A stretch of DNA of 64,000 nt, from positions 3,734,001-3,798,000 of the forward strand of contig NC_087390.1 of NCBI RefSeq assembly GCF_963675165.1. Direction: 5' to 3'. Made by a program: the position numbers and the translations under genes. The notes beneath the pieces were generated by a model. That model made no database searches, had not been told where the DNA came from, and saw only the letters and a program-made list of their open reading frames with translations. Below are positions 46,301 to 57,308 of this stretch, piece by piece. Position 1 is the stretch's first letter. Each line of letters starts with the position of its first letter. The DNA is from Halichondria panicea. Its lineage: Eukaryota; Porifera; Demospongiae; Suberitida; Halichondriidae.

Positions 46301-47813
46301 TAGGAGAGAGGGATTGGAAACCGAAGTGGGCCTCGGAAAACATCCGCGCCTCGCTTTCTTGTCTTCTTTTCTTGCCTAGGAAAACTCATTGCATAAGGGG
46401 TGAAAGAAGAGGGAAAGAGACACAATCAACAGTGCATTGGTATGGTAATAGTAAGGAGAATGTGCAGAGCTAGTGGTATTGGATACTTGTTTCACAGTAG
46501 ATATAAACTCATCAGAGGATGCTTAGTTCCCTGAAATTGTGAATGTATTTGTGACTGTCAGAGGCTTCTCTTTTGCTGCCAACTTAATTAATGAAAAAGA
46601 AAACCATCAAGAAGTCCACTAGTTTGAGGCAATAACCATGATCATTCACACGACAAGATACATAATACACCATGTAACTTTCTTAATAATTGTTTTCACT
46701 TTTGATGAATCAATTGTACGAAGTTTCTATATATACTAGGCTGGTGAGCGTACATTTAAATTTCCAATTCATTAAGTATAATTACATACACTTAGAGACA
46801 GCAAAACACTCCACAGCACTGCCAGTTGCTTTCTAAGTGTAAAACGAGTGGGATCAAACCGAACAACATTAACAAAAACTTACACGATAAAAATGATTAT
46901 TACAGCTATAATTATGATTAGTTTAGCACTCTAATCAGACAGTCTTAGATGGAGAGAAGCTGGTGAGGTATACAAGGGTGTATATATAGCCGGAACAGCC
47001 GATAACATTTACGAGGGGCGGTGACGTGTAGGGGTGTAGAGAGGAGGGGTATTCTTCTGTCTTCTTTTCTTCAGCGTACTCAGTAAGTTTTGGCTTGCGA
47101 GTTATTGCTATATAAAATATAGATGAAACAGCATTTGTAGTAGTTAGGCCTACAGGCCCTTCACCACAATCTACTACCGGGCCAATAACAATTATGAGGT
47201 AAAAAAGGTGACTACACATTCATGCACACAAAAGCTATACATCCACCTGATCCAAAACTAATGCTCTTGGGGTGATCACCAATCATAAGGGAATGTATGC
47301 CTAAAATTAAATTTTCTGTAACACTTAGCGTATTCCCAAAAAAGGGATCTTTAGTGGTGCTCTTTAATTCAACTTTTTTCTAGCACTAAATTCTACCAGC
47401 TGATGTATGACTAATTTTCTTTGGCTTGGGGTGATACCATATGATTTACCAACAAGCATATTGAAGTATACGACCTAAACATTAATCATTTCAGAGAAAA
47501 AGGGATAAATGTGTACAATACAAGATTAAACTTATCTAAATTCAATGAAGAAGATAGTTGCAACGGTAAATAGAGCTTGAATAATGGTTATTCACTATCT
47601 ATATAAAGCACAGTTGCACTGGATACTGGAAAACTTTACAGAATACTAGTGACAACTCATAAAATCCTAGATTTGCAATAATCTCAGTTACCCGCGAAGT
47701 TCCTGAGGAATAGATTAGCCCTCATTAAGCGAGGCGCGGATGTTTATCGAGGTCATATGTGAAGTACATTGAAATCTACTTCCGTTTCCAATCCCTCTCT
47801 CCTACATCTATGA
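46301..47813. mobile_element. Family G inverted-repeat element, copy 3
   Basis: The left end AGGAGAGAGGGATTGGAAAC runs on as GTGGGCCTCG and AACATCCGCGCCTCGCTT. The right end has the complement, AAGCGAGGCGCGGATGTTTA ... TTTCCAATCCCTCTCTCCTA. The interior contains a minus-strand open frame (46935-47219) with no family similarity that I recognise. It starts 80 bp upstream of the CDC16 ATG, so it may overlap the promoter. Confidence 0.6.
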
Positions 47814-48135
47814 AATAATACTTATTCGTGACACTTTTACAAAGCCAGAGGTCAAAGGTCGTTTCTGTTGAAGTTCATAGATAGTAGAGGGATAGTTGGG
47901 CGTGGCCCCACCCTGGACGCGAAACGTAGGGTTGGGCCCACTGCAATGTCAGGTTTGTTCTAGCCTCGAACCAGGTTTGTTCCTGCTGCAAAATTTGCAG
48001 CCCAATCAGATTGCAGAGTTCAAGTGTGAAGGCGTGGCTCATTAATGAACGAGTCAGTAACTATATACCGTAAACGTTGAAATTTTCGACGCATCAAAAT
48101 TTCGCACTTTCTGCACTAGGCCCACAATTCTTAAA

Positions 48136-49881
48136 CTCTTTGCCCCCCCCTTCTCCACCGCTCTAATTAACATCTACAGAGAAAGCACAGATCTCTTTTT
48201 AGGAGCCAACACCCTGCTGTCCCAAGAGGGCACCACACAAGGAGATCCTTTAGCAATGCCCTTTTATGCTCTAGCAACAAAACCCCTGATCGACAGATTG
48301 TCCACAGACACACCCGACCTAAAACAGATCTGGTATGCTGATGATGCCACTGCTGCAGGCAAAATTTCAGACCTGAAGAAATGGTGGGACAACTTGACAA
48401 AACTTGGTCCATCTTTTGGTTACTTTGTTAACCCCAAGAAAACGTGGCTAGTCACTAAAGATGGCTCCCTCTCCACAGCCTCTCAGATATTTGGGGATTC
48501 TGAGGTCAACATCACCACGGAAGGAAGACCAGTGCTTGGTTCCCCAATTGGCAAACAGGAGTTCATATCTGATTTTGTAACAGGAAAAGTAACACACTGG
48601 ATAGCGGAAATTGAAAAACTGTCAGAAATAGCAGACAGCCAACCGCACGCAGCCTATGGTGCTATCACTCATGGCCTTGCAAGTAAATGGGCCTACCTCT
48701 CAAGAACTACCCCAGATATTGACCAACTACTGCTTCCCCTTGAGAACTCCATTCGAACCACCTTGCTCCCAAAACTTACAGGCAGAGACGCACCCAATGA
48801 TCTCGAGAGGAGTCTATTTGCCCTCACCGCTCGCCTAGGAGGTTTAAATATAGGAAACCCGGCGTCGTTGGCAGTCGAACAATACACATCATCACAACAG
48901 GTGACAAAACCTCTCGTTGACTTAATAGCTTCGCAAAACAAAAATTACCCCTATGAAGTCCTCGTACACCAAATCAACACGAAGAACAAAATAAAAGAAA
49001 CAAGAAGTACAGGACTGCAGGTGGCTAATGAGATACAAGAGTCTCTCACACCACCAATGCAATTAGCAACAGACCTTGCAAGAGAAAAAGGTGCCTCCAG
49101 CTGGCTCACTGCTTTACCGCTAGAAGAGCACGGATTCGCACTCCACAAAACAGCATTCCGTGATGCCATTGCCCTTCGGTATGGCTGGCCCCCATCGCAG
49201 ATCCCCACAAACTGTGTGTGTGGCCATTCTTTTTCAGTGCAACATGCCCTCTCGTGCCCTAGAGGAGGATTCCCCTCAATTAGACACAACGAGCTGAGAG
49301 ACATCACAGCATCGCTTTTAAAAGAAACTTGCCATGGAGTGGCCACTGAACCGTCTCTACAACCCATCACAAGCGAAACATTCAACAGAACCACCGCAAA
49401 TCAACAGAACGGTGCCCGTCTTGATGTAGTGGCTAATGGTTTTTGGGGAAGTTCTTTCGAGAGAGCGTTCTTTGACGTTAGGGTTTTTAACCCATTTGCT
49501 CCCTCGAACAGACACTCCTCTCTAACCGCATCTTATCGCCACCATGAGAACCTGAAAAAGAGGCACCTGAAAAAGAGGCACTATGAACAACGTATAAGAG
49601 AAGTGGAGCACTCCTCTTTTACCCCCCTGGTCTTCGCTACCACAGGTGGCCTTGGCCCAGCAGCTGGAGCCTTCTACAAACGCCTGGCTAGCATGCTCTC
49701 AGACAAATGGAAGCAACCATACAGCACCACCATTGGCTGGCTAAGATGTAGAATATCTTTCTCTCTACTCAGATCCTCCATCATGTGTCTGAGAGGCGCC
49801 AGATCTTCGAAGTCATCCTTCAACGGCCATCTAGCTGCTTCCGTGGACCTCACCATTGCGGACTCCAACCTCTCTGTCTAA
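48136..49881 (+). CDS. Reverse-transcriptase retroelement ORF, 5'-truncated, open (copy 1)
   Basis: The frame is open from the insertion point to TAA at 49881 (581 codons; first ATG 48256). It begins inside the RT palm: SQEGTTQGDPLAMPFYA, then the catalytic box YADD at 48334-48345, thumb-like SKWAYLSRTTPDI and LFALTARLGGLNIGNP. Downstream is CVCGHSFSVQHALSC (C-x-C-x7-H-x3-C, about 49213-49257), then ARLDVVANGFWG, FFDVRVFNPFAPSNRH, RHYEQRIREVEHSSFTPLVF and LRCRISFSLLRSSIMCLRGA. The Cys/His motif followed by RLDV and FDVRV resembles the arrangement of a restriction-like (PD-(D/E)XK) endonuclease in site-specific LINEs; that assignment is inference. The first RT half, including the first catalytic Asp, is missing, so it is not autonomous. 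Confidence 0.82.
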   Translation, partial: LFAPPFSTALINIYRESTDLFLGANTLLSQEGTTQGDPLAMPFYALATKPLIDRLSTDTPDLKQIWYADDATAAGKISDLKKWWDNLTKLGPSFGYFVNPKKTWLVTKDGSLSTASQIFGDSEVNITTEGRPVLGSPIGKQEFISDFVTGKVTHWIAEIEKLSEIADSQPHAAYGAITHGLASKWAYLSRTTPDIDQLLLPLENSIRTTLLPKLTGRDAPNDLERSLFALTARLGGLNIGNPASLAVEQYTSSQQVTKPLVDLIASQNKNYPYEVLVHQINTKNKIKETRSTGLQVANEIQESLTPPMQLATDLAREKGASSWLTALPLEEHGFALHKTAFRDAIALRYGWPPSQIPTNCVCGHSFSVQHALSCPRGGFPSIRHNELRDITASLLKETCHGVATEPSLQPITSETFNRTTANQQNGARLDVVANGFWGSSFERAFFDVRVFNPFAPSNRHSSLTASYRHHENLKKRHLKKRHYEQRIREVEHSSFTPLVFATTGGLGPAAGAFYKRLASMLSDKWKQPYSTTIGWLRCRISFSLLRSSIMCLRGARSSKSSFNGHLAASVDLTIADSNLSV

Positions 49882-50031
49882 ACTCTGAATAATAATATTA
49901 TAGCTTCACATTACCCTGCCATATCTATATATCAGCCTCAGTCACTCATTCATTACATGTTTATTAACATTTCCAAAAAAAAAAATTTCAATGCTGGAAA
50001 AAAACAAACAAAAAAAAAAACAATTCTTAAA
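49882..50031 (+). other. 3' UTR, A-rich tail and target-site duplication of the retroelement
   Basis: After the stop, 140 bp of non-coding sequence ends in an A-rich tail (about 50000-50020, broken by C). ACAATTCTTAAA follows at 50020-50031, an exact copy of 48124-48135 just before the 5' end. Poly-A tail, 5' truncation and target duplication are signatures of target-primed reverse transcription. Confidence 0.85.
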
Positions 50032-50202
50032 TTTCGTGCGCATAAATTTTCGTCCGTTATTATTAACGTAGGTGTGGCTACCACGTACACGTACACCCAC
50101 GTATATATTTAATTTCGTGTGTTGAGTCCAAGGACGAAAAAAACGAAATTAAACACCCGTCGAAAATTTCAACGTTTACGGTAGTCATTCTCTTTAGTTA
50201 AA

Positions 50203-51384
50203 TCATAGATTAAGGAGGGAGAGGGATTGGAAACGCAATAGAACCGGATGAAACCATCCGTGTTACGGTTGACGTCATGTATATGATCAGGCCTCGAAAC
50301 CAGGCCACCAGGCTTGAATGTAGGCTATACCAAAGGTGGCTGGCTATGAGTAGCAAAAAGACAGAAGACAGGGCTGATGAGCAGCAAATGTGATCGTTCC
50401 TGCATACATGCTGTAGGGGAGAGCTTGTAGCATCAGCCAGATTGAGCAAAACTCTCCTCTGGATCTCACCTAAGACACTATAGGCTCTATAAAGACATTA
50501 TTATGCCTGTTGGCCATTTGGAAATATCAACTGTCTATTGGCCATTATTATTGTGATATTTATGACATTTTTGTGAAATATAAACTGAAATGAAGCTTGT
50601 ATGGAAAAGTTACAAAAATAAAAAAAAATACGAAAAAACTTTCTTGTTCTTTTATGACTTTTTAACTTATATAGGGATCCCATAATCTTTCTGAAGTTAT
50701 TTCTTTCTTGTATTTGCCTGATGATGTTGGAATTTGGGTCTTCAAGGCATATCTGCATACACAAACGGTCGACATGTTCAACGTTTACCTACTAAATTGA
50801 GCAAGGTGTAACTCTCACAAGAATGCATTCAGGTCATAGAAATAAGCCATTACGATGAACCTATTCCTATGCTTGGCCTATAACTAAAAATTGTGAAATT
50901 ATAACCTCTTCACCTCTGCATAGAGGTACAAATAAACACAAATTAATTAGCGTAGTTGATACTTGAAATCAGCAACACATGTTTTTCAATCAACACCATT
51001 GTGGCTCATTACAATCACTAATGGAATACTTTGAAACACTATATACTTTTTCTAGGTTAAAGATTATTTAAACTCTGGCTCTAGGGAGAAAAAGCATATA
51101 AAAACTCACAAAAGTGTTGTAGGGTCGTCTTGAAACTCAAACTTGGACAAATTCACAACTAATGTGGTTCCAAATGATGAACACCAGAGATTTATAGGCT
51201 GGGTTGTACTCAGCCTAACTTTAGAAGCTGGAGAAGAGGAGTTTTAGCATGGTTTTAGTTGCTGCTGGAGGTTAACGCCCACTGCCTATTGCACTCTGAA
51301 CCGTAACACGGATGGTTTCAAGAGGCAATGTTGGAGTCATTGTCGCACGTGATCCCGTTTCCAATCTACTCAATCTATGGTTAA
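50203..51384. mobile_element. Family G inverted-repeat element, copy 4
   Basis: The left end AAATCATAGATTAAGG ... AGGGATTGGAAACG has arms continuing to GGATGAAACCATCCGTG and TTACGGTT. The right end has AACCGTAACACGGATGGTTT ... CGTTTCCAATCTACTCAATC, then TATGGTTAAATC. The interior (50500-51200) is AT-rich with no supported gene. Confidence 0.65.
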
Positions 51385-51615
51385 ATCAAAATGCAACAAT
51401 AGCAGACAAGCCAGCTTGATCCAGGAACACAACCAGGTCAGTTAGAGCTAGTGGTATGCAAAAAGTGAGTGGTATGCAAAAGTGACTCCTGCGCAGTAGC
51501 ATTCTAACTGAGCTTTGCGGTTACCGCCCACTTGGACACTTGGAATTAATCATTTCATGCTTAGCCACACTCTAAAGCTAAGTACCTGTGGAACAAACCT
51601 GACACTGGTGCCCAA

Positions 51616-51672
51616 CCTAGCCTCGATCCCAGGCCGCACTTCCCACTAGGGAAGAGGCCGGTGAAGGAGGCT
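51616..51672. repeat. Tiny inverted-repeat element, family Q
   Basis: 57 bp starting TAGCCTCGATCCCAGGCCGC and ending GGCCGGTGAAGGAGGCTA, with a small stem CTTCCC/GGGAAG in the middle. The same ends are at 27491-27552 and 43163-43727. Confidence 0.55.
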
Positions 51673-51826
51673 ATGCCCAACCCTACGTTCGCGTCCAGGG
51701 TGGGGCCACGCCCAACTAAGTAGAGGGAAGGGATTGGAAACAGGGATTTCGGCCCATGCGTGTCGCACCGGAAATAGACAGGAAGTTAATTTAATTGGGG
51801 CCAAAAGAAAGTAGTTATAGCTTTCT

Positions 51827-54658
51827 CAGTGTGGATTATAACGGTCGGCATTCGGCTAATAACCGACCCAAACACCTGAAAAACTGGTCAGCTTAGCTCT
51901 GGGCTGCCACAATGACCTGCCAGAACTCGAGATCTAGTTGCGCATGCGCATTTGCGTGCTGATTCAGCAAGCTAATTAGTTCTCATTGCATGCTGATTCA
52001 TCATAATTAGCCACGTGAAAAAAATAGTTATTGTTTTTGTGAATAGCTAGCTAGCTAATTATGGCATCAAAGCGCTCTAGCTCTAGCAGTGGACACTCTC
52101 AGAATTCTAAGCAGCCTAAAAGACAAGTGTCTGTTGGAACTTTTAAGAAGTGGCAGCTCCAACAAGAGAAAGAGCACAGCACTCTATCGTGGCTGCGTTG
52201 TACAGAGCAAGACAAGTTTGTAGATACTTTGTGGTGTGAAACTTGTAGAACATTCGAAGACAAGATATGTGGGACAAAAAACTTCTCTGCTGTCTGGATT
52301 AAAGGATCAACAAACCAAAAGCTAAGCAATGTCCTTGATCATGCCAAGAGTGATCAACACAAGCGGTCCATGTCTGTTATGCGTATCCAGCATGCAAAAG
52401 CAACAAAGGCACTACTCATCGAGTATGCTCCAATTGCTCGAAGCTTACTGTCTGGGCCAATGGACCAAGCAACGAAAGAGAAAATGGGCAGAAAATTTGA
52501 CATATGTTATATGCTTGCTAAGGAAAACCTAGCTTTCCGTAAATATTCACCCATTCATCAGTTGGAGAGACGTCATGGTGTAGAATTGGGGGAATCGTAT
52601 ATGACCAAGGACTCAGCTCGATCGTTTACTAAGTACATAGCAATGACCCAGCGCAATGAATTTGTAAACACTATCCAGTCGAATCTCCACTTCTTTAGTT
52701 TTCTTATGGATGGCACTACTGATGCTGGCAATGTAGAAGATGAACTAATTGGTATAATGGGCTTTTGTAAAAATAAAGCTGAAGTAGGGTCATTTGTTAG
52801 ATTCTTCAGTATCCAGGTCCCTACAAAAGTCAATGCAGATGGGCTAATTGTGTGTGTTAAGCAAGCTCTAGAACCGTTTGGAATTGATAGTGTGCTCGAG
52901 AAGGCTGACGTGTTGGCGAGCAGGCCAATACTAATTGGTAGTTGCACTGATGGAGCATCAGTAAATATTGGTCAACGCAACGGTATGCGAGGAAAAATGC
53001 AACGAGCACTCCCGTGGATTTTTTGGGGGTGGTGTTATGCTCACAGGCTGGAGCTGGCTTGTAAAGACTCGTTCACCAGCGGTCTATTTCAGGGTATTAG
53101 TGACATGCTACTCCGTCTATACTACCTATACTCCAAGTCTCCAAAGAAACTGAGAGAGCTGGCAGAAGTAGTCAGTGACCTGAGAGGAGTGTTTGAATTC
53201 CCAAAGAGTGGTGATACCCCAATTCGCTCTGAGGGTAGTCGATGGATTTCGCACAACGCCAGGCATTGCAGAGGATTGTTGATCGCTATGGTGCGTACAT
53301 GGCTCACCTTGAATCTCTAGCAGAAGATCGCTCAGTTTCAAGTTCCGACAGAGCTCGTTTAAAAGGATATCTGTTGAAGTGGCAGCAAGGCAAGATACTT
53401 ATTGGATGCTCTATGTATGTGGATGCTTTAAAAGTGCCGTCTATGCTCAGTAAGGTGCTGCAAGAAGAGAAACTGGACATTGTTTCTAGTTTACAGAGCA
53501 TTCTAAAATCTAAGAAGTCCCTACAGAGCTTAACCGACACTGATCCCCTACAATGGCCGACTGTGAAGCTTATTTGCAATAGACTAACAGCTGGGAATGA
53601 GTATCAAGGAGCTACTCTAAAGAACTACAACCAAGCTATGTTGACATCATGCAGAGACCAAGCCTTGGCAGATGTTCAAAGACTTGATTCTAGCATGCGA
53701 GAGAGACTTGAGTGGTCAGATGTCAACTTACTTCGAGCAATACTGACATTTCTTGATACCCAAACTTGGCGCGCCCCAGTGGCAGAGGTGGAGGACAAAG
53801 CACTCACAGAAGTTCAGAATGCTGTTGATGTAATAGCAACCACATTCAGAGAACCCCTGGAGGCTGTAGGTGTTCGAATTCTGGAACTTCAAGACGAAAT
53901 AACTGAAGTATTAGAGTATTCTCGACAATATTTGTCAATAGAAACAGACGGTTACAAGAGTGTATGGTACAAGCTCCATGTTTGCCCAGATGCTGTCAGA
54001 TGGGAAAATGTCATTTTGTTGTGTGAGCTATGTTTTAGCCTCCCTTTTTCTAATGGGTGCATAGAGAGAATGTTCTCGGCTTTGAAACTGGTAAAAACAG
54101 ATCGTAGAACACAACTTAGTCATCAAATGCTAACTGACATTCTAGAAATTCGACTAGAGGGACCTCCACTTGAAGATTTTTCACCTAACAAAGCTGTGGA
54201 AACTTGGTGGAATGACTCTACACGAAGACCTAATCAGAGTACTCGCAACCGGTATGCTCCTCGTAGCGGTGAGGGCTCAACAAGTACATCAATAACAATT
54301 CCTGACGAAGCTGAGTCCGACTCTACCTTGTCACTGGATGAATGGGATTCCTGGTTCGATAACTAATAAATTTTCACCTTTGACCTTATACTGATACATT
54401 AATTATGTGTATAATTATTAATTATCTCGATCCTACATAATAACTATGTGAACGTGTAATATAATTATCATTCATGACAAGAAAATTATACGACTATTAA
54501 TCCATGAAATGTCTCGAGGCATCTAAAATACAAAAACATTCTGGGGGGGGGGGGGGGGGCCGCGACATTCATGGCAGAACAGGAATCTATTTGACTGATC
54601 ATTTGGTAAATGGTCTGACATAAGTCAGTTCACTTCACATTTCTTATAATCCACACTG
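51827..54658 (+). mobile_element. hAT-like DNA transposon, 2.83 kb, perfect terminal repeats
   Basis: The 15-bp ends CAGTGTGGATTATAA (51827) and TTATAATCCACACTG (54644-54658) are exact inverted repeats, and CAGTG-type termini are usual in hAT elements. TTTCT flanks both sides directly (51822-51826 and 54659-54663), suggesting a 5-bp target duplication, not the common 8 bp. The transposase lies between, in one orientation. A relative of the left end is at 17997. Confidence 0.85.
52061..54366 (+). pseudogene. hAT-family transposase (ZNF862/KIAA1586-like), broken by one frameshift
   Basis: Two overlapping frames, 52061-53320 and 53242-54366, together give a transposase of about 770 residues. 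The N-terminus is Ser/Lys-rich, followed by a TTF/BED-like zinc finger (Cys59, Cys62, His94, His100). Catalytic-core candidates are Asp in FFSFLMDGTTDAGN and Asp in GSCTDGASVNIG. The C-terminal dimerisation (hATC) region has LPFSNGCIERMFSALK and TDILEIRLEGPPL. Homology moves from the first frame (GSRWISH) to the second (QALQRIVDRYGAYMAHLESL) near 53255-53270, which fits loss of one base. Both halves are otherwise open, so the break is recent or a sequence error. Start ATG 52061 lies 234 bp inside the left end. Confidence 0.8.
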
Positions 54659-55880
54659 TTTCTCTGGCTGGGATAGTAGCTACATACATAGATACATACA
54701 TAGATAGATCTAGTTTCTTTGTTTGCTATACATCAGAATGAGACTTTTTTCCGTTGCATTGAAGAATTACACGTCCTCAACAAACCTTCAAAGAACAAGG
54801 CATGCACTCACAAAAAAACTAGAGTCTAGTCTAGTACTAGGCACAGTTCGTATAGATGCATACTTTATTCTGATTCACACAATCACAAAGGATGCATGGA
54901 GAAATAATTATGTTTTCAAACACAGAACATAAGTCTGACGATGTTTAGGTAGTGGTGTTATTTCCATCATCAGGTTACTACACAGCTTTTGCAAAAGAAT
55001 TGACCAATCATAATGAATAACAGTGGGGTTATCATGTGTCCCTTCCCTCTGTCATTGGCTTTTCCAAAGGATAGTTTGAATTAGCATAATTATTTCAAAA
55101 ACTATACAGGTTAGCAAGGAAAAACTTTTCTCAAGGCACATCGGGATCATTGGGCAATATGTAGACCTAAACAATAGTGATGTACAATCTATTGATGTAC
55201 AATCTATTGTTAACCAGCGACTCCCCCTGCAAACAAATGTACTTTTGAATTCTTCTTTTCGCACTTTTATGTTAATATCCAACAATAAACAGCTATGCCG
55301 AAGGCATATTTTAATGCTCCCTCTACACTCTAATCACTCTCACGCAACCATGACTACTTCTTAGCTCAAGATATCCCCCCACAAAGTTTCATACCTTCAA
55401 TTTCCCAGCTAAATACATGTAAAATAGTGCTACATGGACCTCTGATGGTCATAAATTTACTATGGATAATGTACTGCAGGCTCGCAATCAATCGCAATCA
55501 ACATTTGCGGAATGCAACACGCATGGTGTCAGAATTGTCACCTCCCCTCTACAGAGGGTCGCATCTATGGAATTTTATCACTTATGCTGACACTGCAAAA
55601 AGGATGCAGAATTAGACCCCCCACAAAAACAGCACCCTCGAGAAAAACATACCTGTGCACAAAAACAGACCCTCCTGGTCCAGAAACATACCAGAAAAGA
55701 TCCCTCCAAAACAAGTGGGTTACATCAGTACGCTAATTTATGACCGCATGTGGGTGTTTGACTACACATGTATATAACACTGTCCGCTTGCGAGACTAGG
55801 GGGTGTGTGCACAGGTATTGTTTTTGTGCGCAGGTATGATTTTCTGGACTGATTCTGCAACTTCAGCAAATGCAGTGCAT
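54659..55880. other. Gene-free AT-rich stretch
   Basis: No exon was recognised. A small tandem duplication, GATGTACAATCTATT twice, is at about 55180-55210. Short open frames at 54723-54932 and 55052-55285 show no family similarity. Confidence 0.6.
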
Positions 55881-56103
55881 CCCTGACGGGAGGTCGGGTT
55901 TCAAGCCTATGTCAAGATTTGTCTTGCTGAATTATGTGATAAGCTATGAATAATAATTTTATTCTATGAATATGAAGTGGATGTTAACCAATTTTACCTT
56001 GCTTGAGGTTGCGCAACCGGACGTGACACAGACCACAGTAGAAATGCTGATTGGGCTGCAACAAATCCTGACATAGGTTTGAAACCCTACCTCCCGTCAG
56101 GGA
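55881..56103. mobile_element. Family T inverted-repeat element, copy 2
   Basis: The ends are CCCTGACGGGAGGTCGGG and CTACCTCCCGTCAGGG. It shares GGTTGCGCAACCG, GATTTGTCTT and AAATCCTGACATAGG with copy 1 at 915-1150. Confidence 0.7.
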
Positions 56104-56483
56104 CGGTCGGGCTCCGCCCAACTAGTGCATGTTTAGGGTAGAATTTTCTGGTGATGGAAATGTAGTGGAATGGTCAACATATTGATTTTCTGGTAACATT
56201 CCATGCCACTCCCTTTTCTCTGATTGGACGGGGGCGGGATAAAAGAGACTTTGCAGCTATTAAATAGCGAGTGTGCGCTTGCTAATGCCTCGTTTATAGT
56301 AGATTTATTGGACCTCATGAAAGAAGAAAATTGATTCTTCCAGGATCTGTAGTTCAGTGTATATAATATCTAAGAACTTGGGTACATGCATATTGTTATC
56401 TATATTGTTATATGTAGGCCCTCAAGACAAAGATGATTCTGATTCTGGATATGGATCTTGGATATTATGCACCTATCAATGAT

Positions 56484-56754
56484 ATGCCCCACCCCCCCCC
56501 ACCTGGGGAGCACATGGGGGAAATGTAGTGGAATGGTCAACATATTGATGCCCCATAGGTGGGGATTGGTGGGGGAAGTGACCTTCGGTTGTAGCCGCCC
56601 TCGATCGTTGTTTATAGTTATTGTTCTCTTTATAGTAAATTTTTTGGCCTACTCAACATGGGGGATCGGGTAACATTACACAGCTGATACATGGGGCTGA
56701 TACATGTCACGGATGGTCCCCCACGTTTCCCCCAGGTGGGGGGGGGTGGGGCAT
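56484..56754. mobile_element. MITE with C-rich/G-rich inverted ends
   Basis: 271 bp opening ATGCCCCACCCCCCCCCC then ACCTGGGG, and closing with the complement. A 30-bp segment near its left end (56518-56548, TGTAGTGGAATGGTCAACAT) also occurs at 56155-56185, so that segment is duplicated or the target was a related element. Confidence 0.65.
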
Positions 56755-57308
56755 TACCATATAGCGGGTATATTTCGAGGGTATAAATTTCCGCGGATGG
56801 GCTCTACACAGGATTTCGCGGATTTTATTTTTGTGGTCTGAATGTGCACATCAACATGCAGCTGTACCTCCACACCGTTAGACTCGAATCCAAATCCAGG
56901 ACTAGCCCGTAGAGGCACTATGTCGTTTGCTGTGCAGGCCATGGTCGGGGCAAGTTAACTGTCTTTTTTCTTTCCTCTTATTGTCGATACGTCGATACGT
57001 GTGGTCAATAATACTGAACACGCCTACTATTCATTAATGTAGTTAAACGTAGTTAACGGGGAAGTACCCTAACCTACACGCTATGACAACAAACCCCTAC
57101 CACCCCATCAGTCCCGACTACAGCGCCGACCTGTCTTGTTGCGGTGCTCAGCCCCATGGCCGACGACCCAGACATGGTGACTACATGGAGCGGAACTTCA
57201 CGAGAATCCGAATCTCCTGCATGTGCTGCTTCCCGGCAGTCACACCCTGAGGTGGAATTTATATATCCCAATCATGTCAACCATAATAGAATGCCGAATG
57301 AGTAGAAT

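Larger units (their letters stand above)
48066..50183. mobile_element. Inverted-repeat element (family F) split by an RT insertion
   Basis: The 25-bp ends 48066-48090 and 50159-50183 are exact inverted repeats (start TACCGTAAACGTTG). Removing the insert 48136-50019 and one target copy leaves an element of about 220 bp, with paired inner motifs around AATTTCG. This is the host into which the retroelement jumped. Confidence 0.8.
47876..51740. mobile_element. Outer inverted pair of family G type enclosing nested elements
   Basis: CATAGATAGTAGAGGGATAG then TTGGGCGTGGCCCCACC (47876 on) is matched in reverse by GGTGGGGCCACGCCCAA then AGTAGAGGGAAGGGATTGG near 51700-51740; both sides carry GTAGGGTTGGGC. 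Nested inside are the 48066-50183 element with its RT insertion and family G copy 4. Whether the outer pair was ever one element is inference. Confidence 0.5.

Noticed and set aside
46935..47219. 94-codon minus-strand open frame
   Set aside because: It is inside family G copy 3, with no recognised domain and no clear splice borders; not enough to call a gene.
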